Source: Acanthaster planci
Taxonomy: Eukaryota; Echinodermata; Asteroidea; Valvatida; Acanthasteridae
Reading direction: 5' to 3'
Assembly (NCBI RefSeq): GCF_001949145.1
Contig: NW_019091489.1
Location: 660,892 to 724,891 of the forward strand
Length of the DNA stretch: 64,000 nt
How positions within the stretch are numbered: the first letter of the stretch is position 1; the number at the start of each line of letters is the position of its first letter. A model generated the notes under the pieces. That model saw nothing but the letters and a program-made list of their open reading frames with translations. It was not told where the DNA came from and made no database searches. The position numbers and the translations under genes were made by a program. Positions 48,726 to 61,305 of the stretch are shown here, in pieces.

Positions 48726-50966
48726 GGCCTACAACCTTATTAGATGCATTTTGTTCTCCATGAATGACAGCACTTTCTATTGACAATAATTCACATTTCT
48801 GGAAAGATAGATCTAGTCTGGCAGCCAGACCCAACTATTCTCATCGAATTAAGGGTCCGTTATCACCCAATGTCCACGTGACCAAAACTTGTCCCATCCA
48901 CATTTGGATAGCATCGTTAATGTTTGGGTTTTTCCTGACATGTCAGAATGCAAATAATATATTTTAACATATTTTTCTTTTGTTTGTTGCCTACAATGTT
49001 GCTCCCTTCCTACACATTTTTTTTTAGTTTCTTGTTTTCAAAGTGACTATCAACATTATCAGCCTGTATTTACTTCTAAAGTTAGGCTCCACTCCAAAGC
49101 ATATTCCTAAGCTTGACAAGCGTGTGATTTAGGTTAGAAGTGCACTCTCATTGGCTGATGAGGAAGCATTCAATGGGCATCTCTTTTGTTCACCCTCATG
49201 GAGACACCACAGTAATGTCACCGGATCAGTCTATAGTCGACATATCTCAACAAATTGAGGGTGCTGTTCATTGTTTCTCATTAACAATGTTAATTCCTGG
49301 CTGAGGATGGCTTACAAAGTTGATTTTTTTTTGGCACAATGATGAAATGTGCGACTTTCTCACTGGCTTATTTTGTAGCCAATAAATCATTTAACCAATT
49401 TATGAATAAAGCAGGCAATCTCTGCCTTGGCCATTTATGGCTGATTGTAAAATGCATCATCAAACATACATGTATCTTGATGTGTATTTCTCTTTAGGTA
49501 TGTCTACATAATTTATTGTAAATATCAACGCAAATTTCTGCACTCTAAAATTTTTTCAGACCAAAATTTATATCAGTTGAAGGAGTGTCAAACAAGCTAA
49601 GAAATGATGCATAGTTTTCTCTGTAAAGAGATGATTTTGTTTTCCAAAAACAGATTTTTATTGTTTACAACTTTCCAAGTGTTATTTAATTTTCCAACTG
49701 TCTACCCTTCTTCAACGAACAGCATAGGTACACCGTATGTGCTGTACATGTACTTCAGTGAAATATCCAGTGACTTTGTTTACGGGGGAGGGGGGGCTGA
49801 ACGTTGAACGAAAAAAAAAAACATGATTCTTGTCATCAACCGATTTTAAAAATGACTTTAAGAACCTAACCTAGCCTTACTCTCCAGGCTGGGTCAATAT
49901 AAAAGTCATCAACTGTCAAAAAATCATCAGTGAGGGTAACATATAAATCAGCCGAAATATGATGGGAACACTTCCAGCGGGGTATTTCAAATCGCTCTAC
50001 AAAGTGCAGTCTGTGCAGTGCTGTACAGAGAAAATTAAAATCAGGAGCCACTGGCTCCTATACTCCTAGAAAAAAGTTAGGCCCTAGGTTGATTTTTGTA
50101 CATTGTGCACACACATTTTCAAAATACACAAGTTACATGTACAAAACCTGACAAAACAAACAGATACAGAACATTATTCTGTCAGTTATCAGGACAGACA
50201 AGGCTTTGCATTTTGTGATTGTGGAATAGATAAAAAATGGCAACCAATTATATGAAAAACCAGCTGAAAGAAAAGACAAGGCATATATGTTTTTTTACTT
50301 TTGAGTATTTTGTACCTAGAACCGGACCGGACCAAGGGAAGCTTTAAACCTTTTGGTTTCAAACTTACATTTGGGACTGAAAAAAGTTGATTGCACTGGA
50401 ATTGTGGAGTGTATAGACTGCTAGTGCATCTAATGAATGTATGCAAGATACATTATCTCAGTTCTCCAATCACACTCTACACAGCGTGCGACCACAAACC
50501 AGTCAACTCAGGTACATAGTACCTGTACGTGCGTGTATATACATGTACCTTCATGCAAGCTACGTTGCAGTTGAACGTGGGCTCATGCTACGCACATAGT
50601 AAGAAGGAGAAAAAAATGCATGATCATAGAGCTGGTGACACATTTGTGATCGTTTGTGAAATATGACTGACAAGGTGGGCGACTAATCGTGGTCACCATT
50701 GGCGATAAGAATTCAACATGTGGTCGCATAATCATCATTTTATGGCACAAATGCACCTGTTTTGGTCGCACCGTACAGCACTGGGTCTGTGCAGTAATTG
50801 AAGCTGAGCAAGACATGCTACTGCCAGCCTTAGCCACAATGAACGGTCGCAGGTACAGTCCTTAACACCCATCTTGCAGGGTCTCGATTCAAGTTTTTTG
50901 TAGGCCTACAAATAATCAAAATTCATCACCAATCAGATATGAAATAGTGCAAAGTGTATTTTTAAA

Positions 50967-51106
50967 TTGGTCTTGTACTGGTCTCGGCTGAAAATTCCGA
51001 GAACAAGAGGTGCGGGATCAAAACCAAGACCAATAATCCAAGACCAGCATGTTCAAGACCAAGACCGCGTTCAAACTGGTCTCGAGACCAAGACCAGTCT
51101 TGATGA
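50967..51106. repeat. AAGACCAAGACC-rich repeat with GGTCTCGAGACC palindrome
   Basis: Several (A)AGACCA words and their complement GGTCT, with a perfect 12-nt palindrome at 51078-51089. Probably an old inverted-repeat element; boundaries are approximate. Confidence 0.5.
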
Positions 51107-52349
51107 ACTACAATGCTGGTATCATACTGTGGTACATGGCATTTATGAACTTTTTAATGTTATTTCTGAGCAAATGCAGAAACCTGAATTCAGAAAAAAA
51201 TAAAGTGCAAGAGCAACTTAACAAAACTGGACTGAATAGGCCTGGATGTATTTCTAAAAATGGTTACTGGTATGTGTATCACTTTAAGTTCCATCTCCCT
51301 TGTTTCATTACGCAATGCACACTAGTTTATTTCGGTAGGGCTTATCGCACCACAGGTATGGTGCTTTGCAAGGCTTCTTCAATTTCCGAACATGATGAAT
51401 GAACTTGGAGATAACTATTCCTCCAGATTTTATTTCGACTCATTCCCATTGCCATGAGTTTTTAATGCCTTTGTTGATCTCCTTATCTGTCCCTCTCCTT
51501 TCCGATGAATAACATCTTTCATGTCTTTGCAACATGACACGATAATTCAAGTTGTATTGGTAATGTTAAAAAACTTGATCACGTACACACTGATGATGCT
51601 GAACCACACACAAAAATACTCTTCATATAGTGAATGTCACTTGTCTGTTAGCAACATTACCAAATTTTTGTCCATAAAATAACCAATGAAAATTGTTGTT
51701 TAACATGTATCTCCAAATACCAGCCTGGTTTTGGGTTTGTATGGGACTGGCTGCACCATGTGTGTAAAGCTGTTTGCACATGCTACAATGCATGAAATGC
51801 ACTATACATGTACATGCAGGATATGTCTACACATACTACCATGGAGGATTAAAACACAACAGTTTATGATGAAAGAACGTGACACAGGAAGGTAAAATAC
51901 ATGTTGTAAGGAAAACACATTTTGAAATTTTCAATACAGAACATTTCAATAAGATTTGATATTTCAACGTCAAAACATGTTTCTGAAGAATAGATGTCGG
52001 AAAGTGTAGTGTAGTCCAAACTGAGGATGTCAATTTTCTATTGTCGGAGGTAAAGTAAAACCTTAAAATCTTAAAATTATTACAGTCTGAAAATCACAAT
52101 AACAGTCAGAATTCTGCCCAAAGTCTGAGGAATTTCGTCCCTGGTTATGCTATATGGCTGGCAATGGACCTGCCTGATGCTACACATGTATGTGTGGAGT
52201 CCATTCAGATGTCTGACCTGGCCCAGCTACAGCTATGGTCAGCAGCAGCAGAAGTTTTGTGGTAGATTAAAGTGGTTGCACATGACCACAGTCACAGTTT
52301 GTCCGATAACTGCATTGTGGAAGCAGCTGCCGTAATCCACAGAATAGCC

Positions 52350-54180
52350 CCGATACAAGTTTCTTTACATTTCACAGGACAGCGCAACTGATCTGGACAA
52401 GTATACCGACACCGTGGTAGGGGAAAAAAACTTCTGCGACGAACTGTGTCTGCCAACAAAGACTGTTACTCAATATCCGAATTCCAAGCCATGGTTTAAA
52501 ACAGTATTCACGGCTGGACCCGGCTGCCTTTAAAAAGGCGAAGTATGACTTGGAAAGGAGCATTAGTGCTGCTAAACATAAACACTGTCTGCGTTTAGAG
52601 AACAATTTGAACAGCACCAGTACTCGGGATCTTTGGACAGGCGTTTACACTACCACTAATTACAAGAAAAGTGCGGCAATCATTGATACCAATGATATTG
52701 CATTGCCTGATCGCCTGAAAGAGTTCTACGCTCACTTTTACCATAACATTCCCGAGATTGGGTCACCGCTGAAGAGACAGCTGACATTACAGATCAGGAG
52801 CCGTCATTCACAATATGGCCTGAAGATGTTGTGCAGGTCCTTTCAGGCCTGAATGCTCAGAAAGCTGCAGGGCCAGACCAGATCACACTCCACCTTTTAC
52901 GCAGCTGTATGCATCAAACTTGCCGATATTCTTGCCAACATCTTTAACTGGTCACTCAGCATAGCTAAACTACCCCAGTCTTTCAAGAATTCGATCATCG
53001 TTCCAGTGCCAAAAAAAAAAGAAATTGATTAGTTCATTGAATGACTATAGGCCTGTAGCACTGACGTCACAGATTGCAAAGTGTTTTGAACGCTTAGTAA
53101 TGAATTTTATGAAGTCACTATTGCCAACAGATTTAGATCAATGTCAATTTGCATATCGGAAAAATCAATATGTTGAAGATGCCGTGAATTACTGTTTGTA
53201 TTTTGAAGCATCTGGAACCTGGGAGACCAACTTTGTCAAAATATGCTCGTATTTTATTTACTGATTATTCATCAGCTTTTAATACCATAATGCCATCAAA
53301 GCTTTATCACAAGCTGATTGATCTTAATTTACCGGGATATTTAAGTAAGTGGGTTCTAGAATTCTTACTGAAACATAGACAGATTATCAGAATTGGTTCA
53401 AGGTTTTTGAAACCAATTGTTGTGAGTACTGGAACCCCACAGGGTTGTGGTCTTTTATTGTACAGTTTATTTACACATGATTGCAAAGTGGAGGATCCAT
53501 CTAGTGTGATTGCAAAATTTGCTGACGATACTACCCTGACTCATTTAATTTGTAATGAATCCACATCAAGTATAATCTCTTGCAAAATGCTCTGAATTGA
53601 ATAATCTTGTCTTGAATGTTGACAAAACTAAGGAAGTGATCATTGACTTTCACAGAAATAAAGGTCCAATTGAACCAATTGTCATTAACGGAAGGAATGT
53701 GGAAATTGTAGATTGTTTTAAATTTCTCAGCAGTTCATAATGAAAATCCTGTCTTGGTCAACTCAAGTATCTGAAAATTTGAAAAGGGGCCAACAGCATT
53801 TGTATTTTTTATGTAGACCAAATCCTTTGGAGTGAGCAGACATATTTTGCTTAATTTTGATAGATGCGTAATTGAATCTTGCCTGACCAGCTCTATTATT
53901 GTCTGATTCAATTGTGAAATTGATAGATTGGCTTGGGTGGTTAAAAATGCATCACACATAATAGGATTAAGTTGGATGACATGAAATCGATTTATGATAG
54001 GAGAATGACGAAACGTGTTCAAAATATTGTTAATGACACGCATCATCCAGTAAATGAGTTCTTCCATGTGATGCTTTCAGGAAGGAGGATGAGATGAATG
54101 GGTGCAAAACCAACCGTTTCAAAAATAGTTTATGCCATTAGCCGTGCAGGTTTTTACAAAGGGAATTTTTAATCATAAAT
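52350..54180 (+). mobile_element. Decayed LINE (L2/Rex1-like) reverse transcriptase
   Basis: Plus strand, in order: SATDLDKYTDTV and NSKPWF (linker after the endonuclease, about 52380-52500), a helical segment (52550-52850), SLNDYRPVALTS (53031), CQFAYRKNQYVEDAVN (53140-53190), FTDYSSAFNTI (53258), STGTPQGC (53428), KFADDT (53515, catalytic), then LNVDKTKEVIIDFHRN (53615-53665) and a C-terminal ...LSGRRMR (54070-54094) like the usual LPSGRRYR. Frameshifts and stops interrupt it. The segment after QGC is two residues short (GLLLYS instead of the usual VLSPLLYS). The 5' endonuclease is lost. It sits in the large intron of the acidic-protein gene, antisense to it. Confidence 0.88.
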
Positions 54181-55063
54181 TGATTATGAATAATTGATTT
54201 TAGAAACACCATTATTTTCCTGGGGTTTTTATTGATGGGATTTCATGAAATGAGTATGTGTATAGCAATTGTAAAGTTTGTTTTAATCTCTGTGGTAATT
54301 AGTTTAATTAGTTTAATTGTATGGTATTTTTAATGGGGTTATTTGTATGTTTATGCGAGTCCAACATTCCTTTGATTGTTTTTCTTTTAATCATTGGTTG
54401 AATCTTCAATCTTTCTGTCACCAATTTTGAGGAGTGAGTTCAACATTACATGTTCATTTATATACGTACATGTATTGAGTTCAGTGGAGTTCAACAGTTA
54501 TGACAAAAATTTTGACACAAGTGAAGTACATGTATTTCCAGAGTTCATCAAATGTACATGTAATCACAGAGTCGAGACTGTGCAAGAGGATTAAACCATC
54601 CTTTAACTCAAAGAAAGTCACACTACCTAGAATGATTGACGTTTGTTACCACACTATAACATGCACAGATGATTGACTCCCACTTACTGTATATCACAAC
54701 TTTTAGAATAGCCAAAAGAAATGAACCAATGACTGTTGTTTTTCTTTTTGTGTCCGATGGGGCCAAAAAACCATTGTTTTCTCACATTAACTTTTAAACA
54801 CACAGTAAAAAAAATGACCTTGTCTCTGTGATATACTTGTACTGGTCTACTCTACATTAGAAGAAGACTTATTATAGAAAATGTCCTCCATTGCTGAACT
54901 ACATGTACATCCTTAACACATTGACTGCTGACTGAGTATACTTGTAGTGGCAGAATGCGGTACACTTGTTACCAGGCGGTGCCAACTTTTTTTTTTTTAG
55001 CATGCCTGATTATGCAGGCCATACCATACTTTTCAAGCTGAATTTGACAAGAGTGAATCTTAC

Positions 55064-55279
55064 CTGCATTGTTTCTGCCATGGTGTGAGTTCTTTTCAAG
55101 CTGGTTACTTCTTCATCTTCTTCTTCATTTCCATCCTCTACTCCATCATCCTCTTCCTCTTCCTCATCTTCCTCCTCTTCCTCCTCTTCTTCTTCTTCTT
55201 CGGCTGCTGCCTTTGTTATGTCTCGTGTTTGGGAACGAGTCTCTCCAATAGGTGCATCACCAAGCAGTTCCTGAGCTTC
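55064..55279 (-). CDS. Prothymosin/parathymosin-like protein, acidic exon
   Basis: 216 nt, 72 codons, phase 0 at both ends, acceptor TCTCTAAACAG| and donor ATGCAG|GTAAGA. It reads EAQELLGDAPIGETRSQTRD, then a run of 11 Glu followed by mixed Glu/Asp (about 31 residues with Gly, Val and Asn), then EEVTSLKRTHTMAETMQ. The long Glu/Asp stretch followed by a Lys-Arg is the hallmark of prothymosin/parathymosin (parathymosin has ...LKRAAEEEDEAD before KRQKT). The plus-strand Leu-rich and Phe-rich frames over it are shadows. A generic acidic nuclear protein remains an alternative. Confidence 0.65.
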
Positions 55280-56716
55280 CTGTTTAGAGAAAAAGTAACC
55301 TTAACGCCATATACATGCACTCGCCAGAAAGGCGATATGGCTTCTGGGTCTGGTAAAATAGTGTTAAATGTATTTACACAAGTAGAGTCCATTAATACTA
55401 CAATGCAGCATGCACTAAACGTCACACAGTGGTTTACATGTACCTACATGGGGAGGAGGGGATGTGCCCTTTCCATTAAGCTCCATCAATCATAGATAAT
55501 TGCTGATATTGATATATACCGATATGTAATACCGATGTATCAAATTTTTTCGAAGAATGTTTCCAAGCTCAAAACCAATGGCATAATGCTGAACACCTTT
55601 TGCAGTTAGGCGGCTTAGGCCCCTCCCAATTGGTTCTAACCTTGCAGCACACAATAAGTCTGCTGGAATTCACAAGCTTTTTTAATCTTCCCCAAACAAA
55701 TGAACACCTGACAACACCAACCTGCAGTCAGATCAATATATATATTCGAATGCAAGGCATGAGAACTCCACGGCCAGTCCACGATATCCGAGCGGCCGGC
55801 TTCATTGATGATGTGCCTCATTTAAATATAAATTTTACTTGCCCAAACCGTAAATTCAATTCCGTGAAGCTTTAAATGATCCTGAATATCAGCCCAGCTT
55901 GCATGTCCAGGACAATTCCTTGAAAAGGATGCAACATCAATCAAACCATTTCAATGACTCAAAGAAAACCAGCCGGCAAGTGGCTACTTAAATAAGTGCC
56001 GCTTTGTTCGGTCTGCAGAACCACAAAAGGCGCCGCACATTGCAGGTACTATTGTTCAATACCACAAGTTGGGCCTACACTCAAGTGATCACAGTGTCCA
56101 CATGTCTGTTATTACTGGTGGCACTGGTGAATTGGGATTTGGAGCAAGGGGTTTGAACTGATAGTGTGGAAAAATATTGGGAAAAAAACTTGGTTTTTTT
56201 AATGATTGTTGGAACTTTGACACTGGGGCCCGAAGACCTAACCATAGTTTTATCTGAAGGCTGTGACATTTGTGGATTTGAACTTTAAGGTACATTAATG
56301 TTTCTTTTATGCTTATGCTATAGTCAGTTTTCGTCGAAACCTGTGTGAGCCTCGCACATCCAATTCCATTTAACTGCGTGCAACTTCCCTGGCACCAACT
56401 TGCTCTTTGAACTTGAATTTCTTTTTTATGACAGGCAATCAGAAAGTTATGTCTTGATGACACGTTGACAGTTACGCATACTTGGAAGTTACTATGCACG
56501 TGACCCCTACAATAGATGCACATTTTGCGATGTTACTTTTGACATTAAAAATTGGAGTTGATTCCAAGTGGAAGCTGAAAATGTTGGCCTCTAAACCCCT
56601 AAGCAATTCACCTTAGCTGCACTATTGACATCAAACTATTGTCAAAAAACTTTCAACCCTGTCTTGGAGATACAAGGAAATCTTATCTAAAATACACTAA
56701 TAAAATAGTATCAAAC
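55280..56716 (-). other. Intron between the acidic-protein exons
   Basis: 1.4 kb between phase-0 splice sites. No other exon recognised; frames at 55636-55875 and 56089-56523 are noncoding by appearance. Confidence 0.5.
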
Positions 56717-56866
56717 CTTTGCTGTTTCCTTCATAGTATGATCTCTTGGCACCCTAGGTGGATCATCAACTTTTGTTTCCTCAGAAATCTCTTGGAGACG
56801 CTGTTGCTCACCTCTTGTCCTGGCATCCTTGTCAATGTTGGCATCCTTCAGGATTGCCTCACTCTC
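56717..56866 (-). CDS. Prothymosin/parathymosin-like protein, upstream exon
   Basis: 150 nt, 50 codons, phase 0 at both ends, acceptor TTTTATTTAG| and donor GCAAAG|GTTTGA (weak but GT). It reads ESEAILKDANIDKDARTRGE, then QQRLQEISEETKVDD and ends RDHTMKETAK. Its start (ESEAILKDA) and end (HTMKET) match the start (EAQELLGDA) and end (HTMAET) of the exon at 55064-55279, so the two look like copies of one module. Exons with the start codon were not found and lie further upstream or outside the window. Confidence 0.6.
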
Positions 56867-57511
56867 CTAAATAAAAAAAGGAATACATGTTGCTGACTGC
56901 CTAAACAAACATACATGTAAATATTTCTTTTTGTACATGCATTCAATTTGCTTCTCTGTGAATGCACTGACTTAGGAAGTTCTTTTACAAGAATTCGTAA
57001 CAAACTCTGGCTGTTTTTGAACCCTTTTTCTTCACAGTGTTCCATTGGCATTGTTGATGCATGATACGGTACATATATTATGTAACAAATTTGGTTGATT
57101 TGCATGTTATATGCAGCTGGTAATCAATTAGCCAATCATGACAAGACAGGAGAAAAATTGACATATACAATGAAGTACACACAGAGGTACACATAGAACA
57201 ATATTTGCCATGCTGTTTCAGTTCTTAAAGCTAGACTCTACCTAGAGGGTTAAAATTGGTTTTCTTCCTTTTATGTGATAGCAGACATATGGTAGATTGT
57301 GTCCCATTCTTTACTTTTTTCTCTGTCACCTTAAAAACAAAAACAATTTTTAATTTGAAATTCCCATCATTCTGAAAACAAAAAGTCATGATGATTCATC
57401 GGCAAGATTTGTGTGATGTCATAAATAAGACTGACTACATGTATATCTAGTTTCTGCGCTTTGAATGCTCATTACCTCTCCTACATATGACCTGCATGTA
57501 TAACATCTGAA

Positions 57512-57735
57512 CATAACAATGTCGGCATCAGATTTCAGATCCGAAAGTTGGATCACAGCAACTGATTCAGAGTTTTTCAGAAAATGATAATCCGGACTCT
57601 AAAAATTCATCGGATGAAGACCTTTCCGGCGATGAGGAACTTGAAGATGTACGAGGTGCTGAACCATACAGATTCGAGCCCCTTGCACCGGCACAGTGTG
57701 AAAGTGAGCATGGTGGCAGAGATCAGATGATTACG
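57512..57735 (+). pseudogene. Possible plus-strand exon of a zinc-domain (P2X7-like) or transposase-type protein
   Basis: The ATG at 57521 opens MSASDFRSESWITATDSEF. A shift into the next frame then gives an acidic run (NSSDEDLSGDEELEDV) and GAEPYRFEPLAP, ending at a donor-like ACG|GTATAT. The acidic run followed by P-Y-x-F-E-P-L is how many invertebrate P2X7-C-terminal-like zinc-domain proteins begin (recollection, not searched). The cysteine block that should follow was not found; a plus acceptor at 58394 opens a frame without that motif. The frame change suggests a relic. Confidence 0.35.
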
Positions 57736-59036
57736 GTATATACTGCACTATACTACAGGCTAAAATCCAAACCTGTTTTTATGACCCGACATGTTTGATG
57801 GCAATGCATCCACATGCAGTATGCAGGGCCTAAAGTGCTGGGATGAATGAGTTTGGGGATAGACCCACGTTGGTTTAATAAATTTTTCCAGAATATGCAG
57901 TAGCGAAATGGGCAAGTGATGGGTCAATGACTGAAATGCAGAATGGATACAGCCTTGATTTAAAAACATAAACCCCCAATACTAAAGGGACGAATTCAGA
58001 ACACACTTGTTAACCCCAGGCTACCCACTTTTCTTTAGGCTGTGAGAATGATAGATTTGTGTCCACCACCCATGTGCCCCGAAAGTTGCTGCCCATACAT
58101 TTTGATGTACTGTTACTGTACATGCATGGAGGAATAAAATACACATAAATGCATGATAATTCTGCTACATGTACATGTAGGTATAATGTTCGTTGAGTGA
58201 ATTGTGCTAGTAAAAATACCTACAAGTGAGTCTTAACTGTTTCTCATCAGTATCAATGACATAGAAGCATTCCAAATATGTACCTGTACTTGCATTGGAG
58301 ATGTGCTGTTTTATTCTTATTTATGTATACACATGTACTTTTAAGAACAATGTACACTGTATCATTAATTTCAATATATATATTTTTTTTCTAGGAAGTA
58401 CCAACACACATCTTACAGACAAGTCATCTGGTGGTGCTGGGGATTTCTTGGATGGTACAACTGAGTTCCCCTGCCATTATGCATCATGCTTATGACAAGA
58501 ACGACTTTTCCAGACCCAGAGGATAATTACGAGGGATTCAAATATCCAGATATGGATGTCATCTTTTAAATACATATGTTTAACTTTATGATTAATTTTT
58601 CTTGATTATTTGCTGGTCAGTTTTTTGAGGGTGCCATTTTCCACTAAAATTCCTTCGGACTTGCAGGGTTAATTTTGGGAAAGATTGAATGAAAAACATG
58701 CGTGTACAGCAACTGTTTACTGTATTCAGGTTCATAAAGGGTACACCATATTTTTGCCCATTTTGCAAAAATTAGTTCTGCATAAGCTCTAAGCAAGGCC
58801 CCATTAACTCCATCTTCAGATCATGTGAATGTTGAAAAATACATGTACACACATGTACATGTGCAAAATTGCCAAGAGTGATCAGCGTAATGATAAAGCT
58901 TGATACGGAGCATGCTTTCCTTTAAAAATTGACATGTACGTTTGGTGAAGTTTCTCTTGCAAGATTTGTTTCAAGTAAACTGGAAAATACACTTGATTGC
59001 ATAAGAGACTGAAGTTTGTTTCCACATTTCCATGTC
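57736..59036. other. No gene seen
   Basis: AT-rich, with many ACATGTAC words (for example at about 58170 and 58845-58862). No recognisable exon. Confidence 0.4.
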
Positions 59037-59417
59037 TTATGTCTGGCTGTATTTTGAAGCAGACAAGCATTCTCCCTCTTCAGAAACCCTTGTTTTCTTC
59101 TTTGATTTCTTCTTGTGCATTTTGTCCTTATGGGCTTCGTCCTCGCCTTTCTTTTGTCCTTTGTCCTTCTTGGATTCCTTGGCTTTCTTTGGAAGTTTTG
59201 CCGACACTACAACATCCTCGCAGCCTTCGCATCGCCCTACCAGCTCCACGCTTACCAAAGTGAGAAATGAAAGAAGTCACTGCTTCCTCTTTGTTTGGGC
59301 ATTTTACTCTCACTGTTAGGGGAACAGGGTTTGCCTTGAGCTCAGGGTAGTTGTTCCTCATATCCTGGCCATGTTTACAAAGATCCAAAACCTTGCCAAT
59401 TATGAACTTGGTGAAAT
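59037..59417 (-). pseudogene. Transposase-like relic, block 7 (basic C-terminal tail)
   Basis: Acceptor GATTCTTTGCAG|. It reads FTKFIIGKVLDLCKHG, then PVPLTVRVKCPNKEEAV and TSFISHFG. After that the Lys-rich tail (KLPKKAKESKKDKGQKKGED...) continues in another frame to a stop at 59037. TTTG|GTAAGC at about 59256 could be a donor, but the Lys-rich frame beyond it looks coding, so a frameshift is more likely. Confidence 0.65.
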
Positions 59418-59762
59418 CTGCAAAGAATCAGTTAAAAATGAGTGTACATACATGTACATGCAGTTTGGAATGGCAATTGAAGGAATATGAGGGATTCATG
59501 TCTTCTCCTTTGTGTCCCTCTTTGTTGTCATTTTTTGCAATTTACTGTCATTTCACGCAGACCCTCCAAATATTTCAGGAATGTACTGCATTGATGAATG
59601 GTATGTAGAATTTTCTGTACAAGCATTCCTTCTTTAGATTTTTCATGGCATTTTTTCTTACACTGCATGTACTACAGTATGGCCATATTTGACACTGGAA
59701 AAAGTTGGAAAGGGCTTACTCTAGGAGCTCCACATCACCACCTGTCTCATGCTGTACCTTAC

Positions 59763-59871
59763 AGTAGGCTGCTTTGCCCTTGGGTAGTAGATGCTACAGG
59801 CTGGATTGCCTAGCTTGTCCACTGCTTGCTTTCTTAGTGTTCTCATTAAATGCAAGGCAGCTAGGTAGATC
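59763..59871 (-). pseudogene. Transposase-like relic, block 6 (two frameshifts)
   Basis: Acceptor TTTCCCCAG| and donor CCTACT|GTAAGG. YLAALH and SIYYPRAKQPT are in one frame, and NENTKKASSGQARQ, which should lie between them, is in another. The pattern LAALHFNEN...YPK.K is thus broken by a lost base after CATTT and a compensating change later. Confidence 0.62.
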
Positions 59872-60283
59872 CTGGGGAAAATGTCCAAAAAATACATGTA
59901 CAAAAATATTGCCAGGTAAACACAACACTCATATGAAAGTGGGATGTCACTACGTTATTTTTATTATTTTACTCTGGCACTGAGCCAAGGATCCTAGAAA
60001 GCAAACCTAATCACTGTACTACAATGTAGCCTAGAACCCATAGAGGAGATGACGGAGAAGGAAATAACAGGTGTGGAAGGAAAACCCCATAGAGATATTG
60101 TGGGTACAGCCTACATGATCAAGCAGGGACTGACGCTCCAAATCCACTTAGTGCCCCAAGTCAGAATTGAATTGGAGCCTCAGAGGTGGAAGGCCAGGAA
60201 AGAACTGCTGCTTCATCCTGACCACCCTAAGTTTTATTTGATTTTAAAAAAATTACCAATGTGCCTCAAGATATTTCCTCAAC

Positions 60284-60454
60284 TGCACAGCATACCCTTA
60301 TAAGAGAATGCATACATCTTTGGTAGGTAGTGGTTAATTACAGAATGGTAGCTTTCTTCAGATGATGTCTGCATCGATGTTGAGAGTATCTTCATGTCTT
60401 TTCGAACCCATGTGCTGTCCAAAATACTGGCAATCCGTTTAGCTGGTGTAGAGC
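60284..60454 (-). pseudogene. Transposase-like relic, block 5
   Basis: Acceptor TATAACTTTTAG|. It reads STPAKRIASILDSTWVRKDM, then LSTSMQTSSEESYHSVINHY and LPKMYAFSYKGMLC. The frame is open to the end. The donor is weak (GCA|GTTGAG). Confidence 0.7.
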
Positions 60455-60863
60455 CTAAAAGTTATACTACTTTAATTTTAACACAATTTTTCCACTCAAA
60501 CACTGCCAACCAAGAATTATTTGGGGGGGCGGTAGGTGGGCAAAATTGCAATTATTTTTATTTAAGATTCGAGTTTTGGTGGGTGTTGAAATTGTTTTGA
60601 CCTCGTTCAGAATAAGCATTTGTATGGAGGGGAAGGGGCAGGACATTGTTGCAAGGTACCGAAACCAGTCTTGGAAAAGGTGTCATCTGTGATCTTGAAC
60701 ACAAGTTAGAAGTAGAAATGAAGCAGGGGGAGAGGCTAGTTGCAAAATTCATCGTTGAGAAGATGACAGCAACAAAAGACAGGGCTCAGGAGAAGCACCA
60801 AAGTACTATTTGACAAAGCCATAGCTGTATTTAACCAGGCCTGAATTGGTCCTACTAAGATAC

Positions 60864-61068
60864 CTGGCTTTATCCACTTTCATTCTGGAAGTTCTCCGTG
60901 CGCACACTGTGGGAAGAGCTGGCTGTCATGATGATGGGCATTCATCACAGGATTGACTGCACTGGAGAATTTGGCCAGCATCAAATCACCACCTCCATCA
61001 GGGGTGGAAGCCGTGAACCAGTAGACATTGTTGGTAATCCCCTGGATCCAGTCCTGATTTCTCCACAT
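60864..61068 (-). pseudogene. Transposase-like relic, block 4 (NxxYW...HxxNxH, stop codon)
   Basis: It reads NQDWIQGITNNVYW, ASTPDGGGDLMLAKF, then NPVMNAHHHDSQLFPQCAHG and ELPE, TGA, KWIKPG. The donor CCAG|GTATCT is in place, and the split Gly codon joins block 5 exactly. The TGA replaces one codon inside the block. Confidence 0.72.
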
Positions 61069-61305
61069 CCAGATGCATTTCCAGTAGGCCTATTATTTAA
61101 CTTCTTCTATAGATCTAATCAAAGAAACAGTGCAACTTGTCAATGACATTTTATGATACACGTACTTGAAGATGATTCTTTTCAAGCACCAGCAATGATA
61201 CGCTGTCAAGAGCTTATACTTTCGTCTGTTGGTGTAAGGCAATAGAGTTAAGTATTTACATATCTCCTTTGCCTGATTGAACATAAAAAATGCATTCTGA
61301 ATTAT

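Larger units (their letters stand above)
47288..55063 (-). other. Large last intron of the acidic-protein gene
   Basis: 7.8 kb between phase-0 splice sites. It holds a LINE relic on the opposite strand (52.35-54.2 kb), a GGTCTCGAGACC-rich repeat (about 50967-51106), a diverged repeat copy (48470-48725) and a GAGTGA cluster (48160-48335). No further exon was recognised. Confidence 0.5.

Noticed and set aside
55069-55495. Leu/Phe-rich plus-strand frames that look like membrane segments
   Set aside because: They are the antisense of the Glu/Asp-rich exon at 55064-55279, which has the splice sites.
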